Both the position numbers and the translations under genes were made by a program. Positions 30,201-39,963 of a stretch of DNA of 64,000 nt are shown here, one piece after another; position 1 is the stretch's first letter; the number at the start of each line of letters is the position of its first letter. Source of the DNA: Cyclospora cayetanensis (Eukaryota > Apicomplexa > Conoidasida > Eucoccidiorida > Eimeriidae); contig NW_020312753.1 of assembly GCF_002999335.1 (NCBI RefSeq), forward strand, positions 62,001 through 126,000, given 5' to 3'. The notes below the pieces were generated by a model that was given only the letters and a program-made list of their open reading frames with translations, was not told the origin of the DNA and did not search any database.

Positions 30201-31779
30201 TGAAGCCAAAAACACCACATTCGAGTGCAGAGTGTGTTGTGGCTAGGAACTGTCTGGCAGCGGGAAAAGCGCGAAAAAAACGAATCAGGAAGCCCTCCGA
30301 AAGGCGAACTTACTCCGAAGCGCTCAACAGGTGTATCATCATCCGTGATCGGATCCATAAAACGACGAGACCTTAGCAAATTGACCATCTGCAGCCACAG
30401 CCTGAAAACGTCGCGCCGCAATCATCAAGGCAACACATAGGACAGGCTCCTGCACCTCAGGCACCGCTGGGCGCTTCCCTAGCCTCGCATCCTTTTAAAA
30501 GCAGTAACTAGCATCCACGCACGAGGCAACAGAAGGAGAGGCGGGAAGCCTCTCCCCCTGACTGCACGTGCTGCTGCCTTCCGGAACGTACTTTAGGCTG
30601 TCAAAAGTTGCGTTGGTGATGGCAGGATTTGCACAGAGGCACAGCGCAGCTCCAAACCCACGATAAAAGCCCCACGGGCCTGTCGCGACAGACACACCGC
30701 AATGCAGCACATGCAGCCTCAACAAACAAAGGCGCTCATAGCGCTCCTGCTGCAGGTACAAATATCGGCAGCAAAGCAGCAGCATCAGCAGTGGCTGCAT
30801 CAGCAGTGGCTGCATCAGCAGCAGCAGCGTCAGCAGTGGCTGCAACCGTGGAGGCATCCCATAAGTGCGCGCGCGCCCACAGTCTGACGAAAAAGGCACC
30901 ATCACAGACGCAGCACCACTGGCCTCTTCGCAGGAACACGTCTACAAATGCTGTTTGCCCTCTGCCGCCGACATCACCAACGGCAAGAGCAGCAGCAGCA
31001 AGCGCACAAGCAGCGGCAACAACGGCAGCAGGGGCTGGGGGAGACCTTCGGTGCGGAGGATTCTAAGGAAGATCGTGCGCAGCGGTAATCTGCAAAGCTG
31101 CGCATGCGTGCTGGTAACATCAAGAGGAGCCGTCAAAAGCTGCGTTCCCAGTGCCGCAAGAACAGCCATCAACAAGGTTCCAGCCGTTCCTAATGAGCCG
31201 AAGCGTTTTGCTGCTCGGCTTTTCAAGGCTTGATATCTGTGAGCGCCGCATGGCAAGCAGCGCAACCACAAACACCACAGGCCAGGGAGACACGCAAGGG
31301 ACTGTGTGTGCAGTTGTTGCGCCTCAGAAAATGGCACCAGTGCAACAGGCTCTCTCTAGAAAAGTACAGAAATGGACAGGAATGTGCGGAAAAGGAGTCT
31401 ATTTGAGGCACGACTAGGCATACAAGTAAAAGTAGACGAAATTCCGTGCAACCTGCTCGGCTAATTTGATACCAAGGCCACTGTACAGGCGGCTGATACG
31501 GTTGACGAGGTCAGTAAGTGTGCTTTTGTGCCGACGCGTCTTCGGGGTAGAACCCGCGACGGAGGCTGCATCTTCTTGCTGCAACAACTCCTGCAGCGCA
31601 TCTATGAGTGCTTGCAACACACTCCGATGCCGCTTCTGTTGGTGCTGCAACAACGTCCTCGGCTGTTTTGACACCGAGGCCTGATGATGCACGAGCAATG
31701 TGTCCAGCGGGAAAACAGCGACAGTGGAAGCGCAGGCGGCAAGGGCACCGCTTGTTGCTGCCACGAGCGATTTACTCAT
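27273..31779 (-). CDS. Mitochondrial-carrier-superfamily solute transporter, SLC25A17 (PMP34)-like
   Basis: Six-helix carrier built from three repeats. SLC25A17 members exchange CoA, FAD, NAD or adenine nucleotides across the peroxisomal membrane; related carriers are mitochondrial. Exons, all in phase: 31779-31424, 31236-31046, 30679-30592, 30401-30314, 29956-29832, 29232-28950, 27793-27590, 27362-27273, giving 474 residues. Repeat 1: ACASTVAVFPLDTLLVHHQ, then RLYSGLGIKLAEQVARNFVYFY, written here as RLYSGLG / EQVARNFVYFY. Repeat 2: ALGTQLLTAPLDVTSTHAQL and GFYRGFGAALC with NPAITNATFDSLK. Repeat 3: FLLGAISKAFATVATYPYIR and GLYRGLGLQLLKTILAA with LFLLKEKL. The NFVYFY and NPAI phrases favour the SLC25A17 branch. 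Oddities are a Gln run in the loop after helix 5 (exon 29232-28950), Lys/His/Gln inserts in loop 1, and a basic C-terminal tail. One donor (GTCTCC at 31045) is weak but phase and similarity support it. Confidence 0.85.
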
Positions 31780-33542
31780 TTTGAGACAGCAGGAAACGGC
31801 GAATGCCCAAGAAATTCAGGGCACATATGCAGCAAACGTTTCTCGTTCGTATCTGCCCCCGTTGCAGATCGGACGGGTCCTGTACACTCCAGACCTGCTG
31901 CTTGCTTCTGCTACTCTGTTGGTGCGCGTTTGATGAACAAATCGGTCGGAGTAGCCAGCGTCCTCAGGTGTTTGCACAACAACCTTGAGGTGACGATGTC
32001 AGCGGATGCCCTCGTCACGGGGAATCTGGAGAAAAGACATGAAACCCCTCACAAGGAAAGCCCAGAAAAAGTTACGGGCTAGAAAAAAACAACTTCGAAA
32101 CAACTTTCCCGTGAAGGGAAAAGAGAGACACTAGACGGGGTGCTTGCAGTACCAGTAGTTCCCTTGAGAGAGAAAAACAGGCATACGTGTACCGTGTATG
32201 CAAGTGAACCACAGAACTATGTGGCAGGGGCCCACAGATCCTGGCGGGGGAGCAAGGGGCGAACACGAGATAGCGCACAGAGGGCGGGTGAAGACTTCAT
32301 AAGACATCTACACTTTGCCTCAGCCGAAACGGCTTCCGTTATTGTACGTTGCATCTCAGCATACCAGCACCGGCGCCATGAACCTCGCGAGCACCCGAAA
32401 GCAGCACGAAATGGCGTGCACATAACAAAAGACTGTCGACATACATGAATTCCTCTTAATAGAAAGAAGGCATTTAGAAAATAGTTGGCATTAAACAAGA
32501 AAGATATCGGGGCGCGCTACGGAAGCATCCCTCGTACTTGTCCGGCGACTGCCACACGGTCTGTGTGCCCGGTCCACTGCTTTTGCTCTCTTTGACCGGT
32601 GATCTGCATCTTTTGCACTTTGGTTGCCTACAAAAGAGTTTGTAATATCATTATGTTCCTTTTTAAGATTGAAATTTTCGGGCTACACTTGGAGAGAAAG
32701 TGAGAAACTGCTAGAACAGGGCGCTGCCAACCAGTACAGCAGTACGCCTTCCTGGTTCACCATGCAGGCACAAAAGGTTAACTGCATTGTATGACTCCAA
32801 CTTCATGATATCATTTTTTCTCTGAGTATCATGTAAGCATACTATCAGCTGTAATAGGCAACTGCTTAGCACTGCGCCGGCTTTTTTGTCCTCACGCACA
32901 CGAAATTTCCATGAATCTTTCACTTTGCTGCCGCTAAAGGAAGCTAGAGAATGTTACCTGTACCCGCACCAAGTTCCCTAAGAACCTTTGAACTGTCCAC
33001 CATAATCACGTAAAAGAAGTTTCTGTTTTTCATAATGGGAGAATCATTACAGAGTGCCTCTATCACAAACACTTGCAGCCTGCCAGTTGTCTGGGAAATA
33101 CAGAAGCTCGAGATACAGTGCCTGCACTGAAACTCCTGGATGTATTGTGGCTTCGTAGAATGACAGCAGGCCCTGAAAGTCTGTGCATAGGCAGATTAGT
33201 GGTGAGAGAGAGAGATATATAGACAGAATCAGCCTGAGAACCGAGAGGAGAAAGCACCTGCACAGCGGCTGTAATTAGTTCTCTCCCCCTGTATCTCATC
33301 CTGTGATCTTCTAAGCCTCCTTCTCGAGCCTTGAGATCCCTGTGTTTTACGAGCAGTATTTCTGGAGTGGAGGCAATAAGGCATCTAGGTCTCATGAGGC
33401 TAAACTACAGCAGCCTACGCTGCGTGTGCGAGACTGGCCACTGCTCCCTTCCAGCTAGTACGTAGAAAGGAGCCCAAGGCATCACATATAGCTTTAGAGG
33501 ACGTTCACTAGCAGGGTAATGCTAGGGAAGGTTGCTAAATCT
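31780..33542. other. Intergenic between two minus-strand genes
   Basis: Upstream region of the carrier and downstream region of the VPS33-like gene. No gene recognised; composition is repeat-poor, apart from a short (GA)n/(TA)n run near 33205-33225. Confidence 0.5.
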
Positions 33543-36500
33543 TTAAATGGCTATCTGGCTAGCCTCTTGTTCATCTATGAGGTCACCGAACAACGCCGAG
33601 GCGAGTCGGGCCGGGGATGTCAGGCAGGTGCTCCCGACGAGGAAAGGTGTGCCGTTTGAGCACCCGATATCCTCTTTGTTGGTTTCAAGTGTCTCGAATG
33701 CCTGAAGCTCCGCAGGGGCCAGTCCCCCAAGCACAAATACGATGACAGAACGCCTAGGAGCCGTCTGCGTCGTTGGTTTCTGCTCCGGGGAGGAACGGTC
33801 CCTGCCAGCCACCGCCTCGGCTCCGCTCTTTGCGACTCCCCAAAGAAAGCTCATCGTTCTGCAAGCGCACATAAGGGGTAAACACACGCGCGCGCATGCG
33901 GAGGAGAGAGGCCCTTGAAACTCTAGAAGCGCTAGTGCTATGGGCCCTGCTCCGCCCCCTCCCCCCATGCGGCACAATAGTGCAGCTCCAAATAGCGCCA
34001 GAAACACTGGCGGCTTAAAAGGCAGATCTAAGAGACTCGTATGAAGGGAGGCTTGGCATGGAAGAAGAGAAAGGGGGACTCTCTTTGGGAACCTTCTAAA
34101 AGAGAGTGGTTCCCGTACGAAATGCCTCTCTTGAGGAAACCTTCGAGGAGAGGCGCTTCGGCCTGTGGAGCATCTGCAAAGGCGGAGGTCTCTCCTGGAG
34201 TGTCTTTTAGAGCACGAGCAAGAGATAGCAACCAGGGGGGCCCCCGAAGGCTTCCGGGGGCCCCTACCACCTTTTCTGCCGCCCCGGTGTACATGTCCAG
34301 AAGATGCGGTATTGGAGATAGTTGCCTGAAATGCGACGCATGCGACCAAAGCCACCGTTGACTCTCTCTCAGTGCATCAGACAGAGATCCACGGAAAAGC
34401 TGTAACTAAAATGCATCATGCTACAGCAATGATGCCTTGGGTAGAATGTGGCAAGGCGGATTCTGGGCTCATAAGGAGGCCCTTTTTCAGAGAGGCTTTC
34501 CCCCAAAATTTCGCAAAGAGATAGGCAGAACAACGTCCACCTAATCAGTCAACTCCCGTTCGCAGCTTACCGCATATCCGTTAGGCTGGCGCGAGCTTGC
34601 TGTACACTCCAGAGGCGGGTAGCGATGGCAGCGCTTCTGGCCATGCCGCCGTTGCTGCTGCTCCGAATGTCGGGAAATTTCTCCATCAGGCACTTCCAGC
34701 AGGTGCAGCTGTCTTTGCAGCGGCTGCAAAGGTCTGGAGGGGCCGCATCAGGGCCCTGAAAAAGACATTCATTCATGACACGAAACAGCGGAGCTGTTAT
34801 TTGAATCTCCCTCATGGGGACGTTTACTGGCGTGAGGGAGGGCAAGTGCGCGAGTTTTTGAGAAAGTGGCGACTCCTCTGAAGCGAGGAGGCACTAGGGG
34901 CAAAAGAAGATGTACAGCAAGGGAAGCCGCAGCTGCAGCGAGCAGAAGGGATTTCCGAAGAGCTTCAGGACTGCCTGAGGGAGGACATACTCGCAGCACT
35001 CTGCATGAATCTGGCAAACAGGCGCAACAGAATGCGAGGAGAAAAGAAAGCCGCCTGCTGGGTAGGCGGCTAGCCTTGTGTAGCGAGTTTCTTGCTTACG
35101 AGACGCCAGCAGCAGCAGTGTGGCAGTTGCAGAATATTGCATGGAAATTCTAGGGGAACAAGGAGCGCAATGCAACGCACCGCGGGAGAGAGAGCTATTC
35201 GCCTCTGATTGCTCATGTACCTGCGGTCAGGCGTCGAGAAAACAGAGCAGAAACACCTTGGATAGGGATTGTTCATCTAGTCTTTTGAATGCATAAGTCG
35301 ATGCAGCAAGTGAAAGGAAGGAGCACAAGCAGCAGGCATAAGGTCTAGGGGAAAAAGCGGAATGTGGTGTGTGCAGCGCAGGAAATGCCCTTACAGCTGC
35401 TACCCAATCTGCTGCAAGCAGTATTGCTGGTAACAGCAGTTCTTCCACAAACTCAAGCAACGGCCATAGAGCAACATGCGCCTGCAGCAACAGCAGAGTA
35501 GCAGCTGCGGTAGGGGTAGCGACAGGCATAGGCACCGCATGCAAAGCCACTGCGAAAAAGCCCTAAAGCGGCTGGCTCTCTCCAGCACAAATGGTAGCAA
35601 GTGCGGCAGAACAGCAGTAGCGAGAGCAACAAGAGCAACAAGAGCAGCAAGAGCAGCAAGAGCAACAAGAGCAACAAGAGCAGCAACAGCAGCAAGAGCA
35701 ACAAGAGCAGCAAGAGCAGCAAGAGTAACAAGAGCAGCAAGAGCAACAAGAGTAACAAGAGCAACAAGAGCAGCAAGAGCAGCAAGAGTAACAAGAGCAG
35801 CAAGAGCAACAAGAGCAACAAGAGTAACAAGAGCAGCAAGAGTAACAAGAGCAACAAGAGCAACAAGAGCAGCAAGAGTAACAAGAGCAGCAAGAGCAAC
35901 AAGAGCAGCAAGAGCAACAAGAGCAACAAGAGCAGCAAGAGTAACAAGAGCAGCAAGAGCAGCAAGAGTAACAAGAGCAAATAAGCAACATCAGCAAGAG
36001 CAACAAGAGCAACAAGAGCAACAAGAGCAACATCAAAAACAAGAGCAACAAGAGCAACATCAAAAACAAGAGCAGCAACATCATCCTCGAAGCACCTGCA
36101 AAGCCGCGAACCGCCAACTACAAGCGTCTGCAGCGCAGACACGTTTTAGCAACTGCTGCAGAAGCAGCAACGTAGTCAGTCTCCCCTCCTGTGTGGTGCT
36201 GGTGGTGATGCTGCTGCTTGCCTGAATCAAGGAGACACACAACACTCCAACGTCTGCAGGGGTGTGTGTCACGCCTCGCGAGTTCACACTGCAGAGAATC
36301 CGCTGCCAGTAAAAGAGCCACGCAGCAAGCACGAACCTCATCGTCTCACCGGTAGCTGTGGGAAGCTCTCCGTAAGGAGCTCCTGGCTGTCTTTGTGGAG
36401 TGAAAAGGCCATAACAAGTGCCTTCATGAGGCTTTCCCACGCTGCAGGAGATCCGTTGTGAGCCGCAGCAGCAGCGAACAGCCTGCGGAGACATCAAAGC

Positions 36501-39290
36501 CTCAGCAGCAGCAGCAGCACGAACAGCAGCATACCCCGCCAGAAACTTCAGTCCGCATCAGGAGGCATTTGCGCTGCAAGATCCCCCCATGTATGCTCCT
36601 CCTGCCTCTAGAGATTACTAACAATAACACGCTGTAAAATCGCACTTGCGACATCCTTCAGATCCCCATGCAACAAATTGAAACAGCCGTCCACTCGCAA
36701 TATAAGCAGCTGCTCGGTTCTCGAGGCATTGCTGGAGGCGCAAGAGTTCGTGGTGTTGCTGTTGTCGTTCCTGCTGCTGTTGCTGCTGCTGTTGCTGCTG
36801 TTGCGCTATGCAGGGGTTCAAATCTAAGGCTGCAAAAAATCTGACAAGCGCATTGAGCTCGATTGCCTCGAAAGACGAAGCTCCTTTCGGCAGTGCTGGT
36901 GCCGCTGGCATGCCGCATCTCAAGAGACACCGGAGCAGCGGACAGTCTCCTAGAGCCTAAGACGACGCAACAACCGCAAACCAGAGGATACAGGCAAGGA
37001 AAGGTTTCTCGTTCTAGACAGCCAGCCTTCAACTCAGCAGAAGAGATCGGCAGATTTAGCCCTGTCTCTGCTTCGCTAGTCAAAAAACTGCGAAAATTTG
37101 GCAGGCAGAAGCTCCGGTGGTTATGCGCGCTGCAGCGCACATTATCACCCAACAGATCGCCATTCGCCAGCGGCACAGAAGAAGTAAAACACTGCTGCTG
37201 CTGCACGTGCTGCTCTTGTGGCTGCTGCTGCTGCTCCTGCTTTTTCTGCGCACGCTGCTCCTGCGGCTCCCGCTGCTGCGCACGCTGCTCCTGTGGCTCC
37301 TCCTGCTGCTGCTTCTTCTGCACATGCTGCTGCACACGCTGTAAGAGCTGCAGCATCGCTGTACCCCCGTCTGGAGGCGCTGAGGGCATGAGGAGGCTTC
37401 CGAATGCCAGAGGCCCTTGCATGTCTAAAATCTGCATGCAGCATTAGCGATCTCAGAAACAGACGCTCTAGAAGCGCAAAAGACGAATTACGCACAAATC
37501 ACGACGCTGCTTTTCCGTGTGCTGCCGACAAGCCTCACCCTGTCCACTATCAGCAGCACAACTTCGCAGTCTTGCTGTCTGCCTTGCGCCTCTCCAGGAG
37601 GCCCCCCTCCGAAAGCAGAAGCGTCAGAAGTCATCCTTCTCGATTTATGAGCAACTCGCTCAGCAACGGCACGGCCTAACAGCCGCGAAGCAGCGCCACT
37701 GCAATGCACGGCAGAGGGTAGACAGCCCCACCCCACACAGCACTCCGCTAGACGGCTAGCCAGGGTGCTGTATGCCTCCTGAGAAGCAAAAACATGCCAA
37801 CACGTGTTGGAAAACGAGACACAGCTCACCAGCACAACCCGTTCCCCCCTCCCAGCAGGCAGTTGAGAGCCACACTGTGCAGCTTCAGAGGCCTACGCGA
37901 TGGTGAAGCGGAAGATTCTCAAGCGCTAGATCCTCCAGCTGCACATCCTGGTCGGCGTCTGCGGGTGCTAATGCGGCTCCTGATGGATGCCACTGCAGCA
38001 GCCTCTCTTCTGCTGCCGTCGCGGAAAGCAGCCGCTTCGTCGAATCAGCAGTAATCAAAGGAATTTCAGGAGAAGCTGCGGGCAGGAGGCAAATACGCCA
38101 CTGCAGCTGCACGCTTGTCTTGCCAGCAGCTGCAGCCATGCAGGGCCGCATCCATGACAGACATATGTACAGTGTACGTACAGATACACATGTATGGATA
38201 CATATGGATATTCATATGAACGTATGAAAAGTATATAGAGATACATACATGAAAACATGAATAATACATGTATTTTTCAAGAATATTCATGTATTCACGC
38301 ATGTACACACAGAGAACGCCCAATAGAGGAATCTAGTAGAGACCCCTTTCATCTTCTCCGCGCTTTCTTAAGGGCAAGGGGTCTCCTGAAAATACCTGCC
38401 ATGAGAAAGGAGCACTTGGTGAGAGTATTCGCATGCAGCGGGGTGTATAGCGTCTCAACTGTGAGGTCAGAGATGGCATCGGGGGTGCATGCAGAGGCCC
38501 TCAGCCTGCGCAATGTAGCAACAGCGCGCTGTACAGACAGCGGCGACTGTTGCATGCATCGGGCGTGCCACCGCTGTTGGTCATCCTAAGGAGACAAGTA
38601 GACATCGGGAGGCGTGTGCTTTCAAGTCCTCTTGGCAAGATTCTCTGGCCTAAGGAAAGTACATTACTTTCGGAGGGAGGGAAAGGGGGAAGAGAGAGAG
38701 CTGCATGAAGGTTTTAGTGGATGTTTGTGCAGGGCGTCACGTACAGAAAAGAAGCAGCAAAGTGTTAGCCGACGTAGCGACGGCAGCAGTCGGACGAGAG
38801 CCTCGAGCGCAGGCAGCGCTTTCTCAAGAAAAGACGACACAAAGACGACTGCTGTTGTTTCCGCGCGGCGCGCTGCAAAGGGAGGCACTGGAGGCTGCTC
38901 TTCCCTCATGTTTCCCCGCAGCTGCTTCTGCCGCTCCCGCCTCTGCATCTCTTTGAAAGCTTCCAGCGAGCAAAGCCTCGGAGGGAGGCTCTCCCCCCAT
39001 AAGACACTGCCCGTGCTGTCTGGGGGCGTTAGCCACAGGGCGTAGCGTGTCATGACAGACGACCAAGCGCCTTCATCTGCTGCAACAAGATCTACGGAAG
39101 ACACCAGCTGAAGGGCCCTCTGCACATCGCCGGATGCCTCAATCGATCCTAAGTGGCCTCGGAATTTTTTTTTTCGCTCCATCGCCTTGTGTGTGTGTAG
39201 AGCCACCCGCGGCGTAGATATTTTTCGCAGAGCCAGCAGACTGGAAGGGGAGGCCTCTCGAGGAGGAACTGCTTGAGCAGTTTGCACCCG
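33543..39290 (-). CDS. VPS33: VPS33-like Sec1/Munc18 (SM) protein
   Basis: VPS33 is the SM subunit of HOPS/CORVET tethers and chaperones SNARE assembly at endosomes. In Apicomplexa these complexes also serve rhoptry and microneme traffic. Supported exons: about 39290-38745 (AETTAVVFVSSFLEKAL, SLRRLTLCCFFS), about 38555-38396, 38075-37897, 37778-37539 (EAYSTLASRLAECC, SGAASRLLGRAVAERV, CEVVLLIVDR), 37431-37149 (ILDMQGPLAFGSLL, VPLANGDLLG), 36883 to about 36640, a piece ending at 36350 (AAWESLMKALVMAFSLHKD), one ending at 34571 (ITAPLFRVMNECL) and 33858-33543. The last has the family's C-terminal core VIVFVLGGLAPAELQAFETL and VGSTCLTSPARL, and stops at 33543. LLIVDR plus PLAFGSLL matches the SM phrase LLLDR-x-D-x-x-TPL. 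Poly-Gln tracts interrupt the middle domain (37190-37330 and 36760-36810). The N-terminal exon, the start codon and the exons between 36350 and 34850 are unresolved. VPS45 or Sec1 remain possible, but the order of motifs best fits VPS33. Confidence 0.68.
34079..34265. repeat. Cluster of short inverted repeats
   Basis: Three inverted pairs lie close together upstream of the last VPS33-like exon (probably intronic): CTCTCTTT 34079-34086 with AAAGAGAG 34099-34106, interleaved with GGGAACC 34087-34093 and GGTTCCC 34108-34114; GCCTCTC 34124-34130 with GAGAGGC 34148-34154; and an imperfect GGGGGCCCCC-type hairpin at about 34234-34265. Confidence 0.7.
35613..36085. repeat. 9-bp minisatellite (AGYARCAAG)n
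   Basis: About 40 or more head-to-tail copies of AGCAACAAG, AGCAGCAAG and AGTAACAAG, ending in degenerate copies with ATCAAAAAC inserts. Plus frames read Ser-Asn-Lys or Ala-Thr-Arg repeats, and the Gln/Glu frame is broken by TAA. Minus frames read an unbroken Leu run (well over 100 codons) or Cys/Ser/Tyr repeats. The position falls inside an intron of the minus-strand VPS33-like gene, so translation is not implied. Confidence 0.9.
36768..36812. repeat. CTG/CAG tract coding poly-Gln on minus
   Basis: A GTTGCTGCTGTT-type tract reads as a run of about eleven Gln within the exon of the VPS33-like gene that starts at 36883 (after LNPCIAQ). It is typical of Eimeria amino-acid repeats that interrupt conserved domains. 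Confidence 0.8.
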
Positions 39291-39963
39291 TCTATCGCGT
39301 GTCTGCCTTTGCTGCTGGGGTTCCTGCTACACCGTTGAAGAAGGTGCGTGTGCAGCAGAGCGCATGCGAAGCCTCCGCTGCCTCCCGATATTTCGGCTAC
39401 GATAGTCGCAGCTCTACGCAAAGCTTTGCATCTGCCCTCTTGCGTGCACTGTTTCTGCCGTCGTTGAGGCTGGTGTTCTTGCACCTGCTGGGAGCCGCAG
39501 CGCCTCCATCCTTTGACGGTTCTATCTGTACTGCTGGCTGCCCTTCATCTGTGCTCTGTCTATCACTTTCTTGGGTAGCCGAGCTCGGTGGTCAAGTCGG
39601 AGAAGCCACAAATTCAAAAAATCGTCATGAATAATCAGTCTGGTGGGCCCCTCTCGAGAGTGTTCAGATTCCCACGGAAACCCTGTCGGCTGTGGGGGGC
39701 CCCCCGAGCAGCAGCAGCACCAGCAGACAGAGGAAGGGAAACGCAGGGGCCTTCGCTGGTGGGATATCGCTGCAATTGTGGCAAAAATGTCGATTCCTGC
39801 ACTGTATGTGCAGGTTTGAATGTTTCTATTTGTTGGTGCTCCTCTCTCTTTCTCGCGAAGCTGCGCGCTCTTGAGGGACGTAGAGGAGGGGGGCCCCCCC
39901 GCCGAAATTCTTGGAGAACTTGCACTCCCCGATGCCGCACTTCCTCGCGAAGAATGCGTCATC
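39291..39963. promoter_or_regulatory. Divergent intergenic region between VPS33-like and OTU genes
   Basis: The two genes are head to head here with less than about 700 bases between supported exons. A shared promoter is inferred from geometry only. The region contains palindromic GGGGGGCCCCCC blocks at about 39692-39705 and 39888-39901. Some of it may be first exons of either gene. Confidence 0.3.

Noticed and set aside
35453..36225. Long frames on both strands across the 9-bp array (poly-Leu, Ser-Asn-Lys, Ala-Thr-Arg)
   Set aside because: All arise from the minisatellite, which has few stops in most frames; the region lies in an intron of the minus-strand VPS33-like gene, so none is called as a gene.
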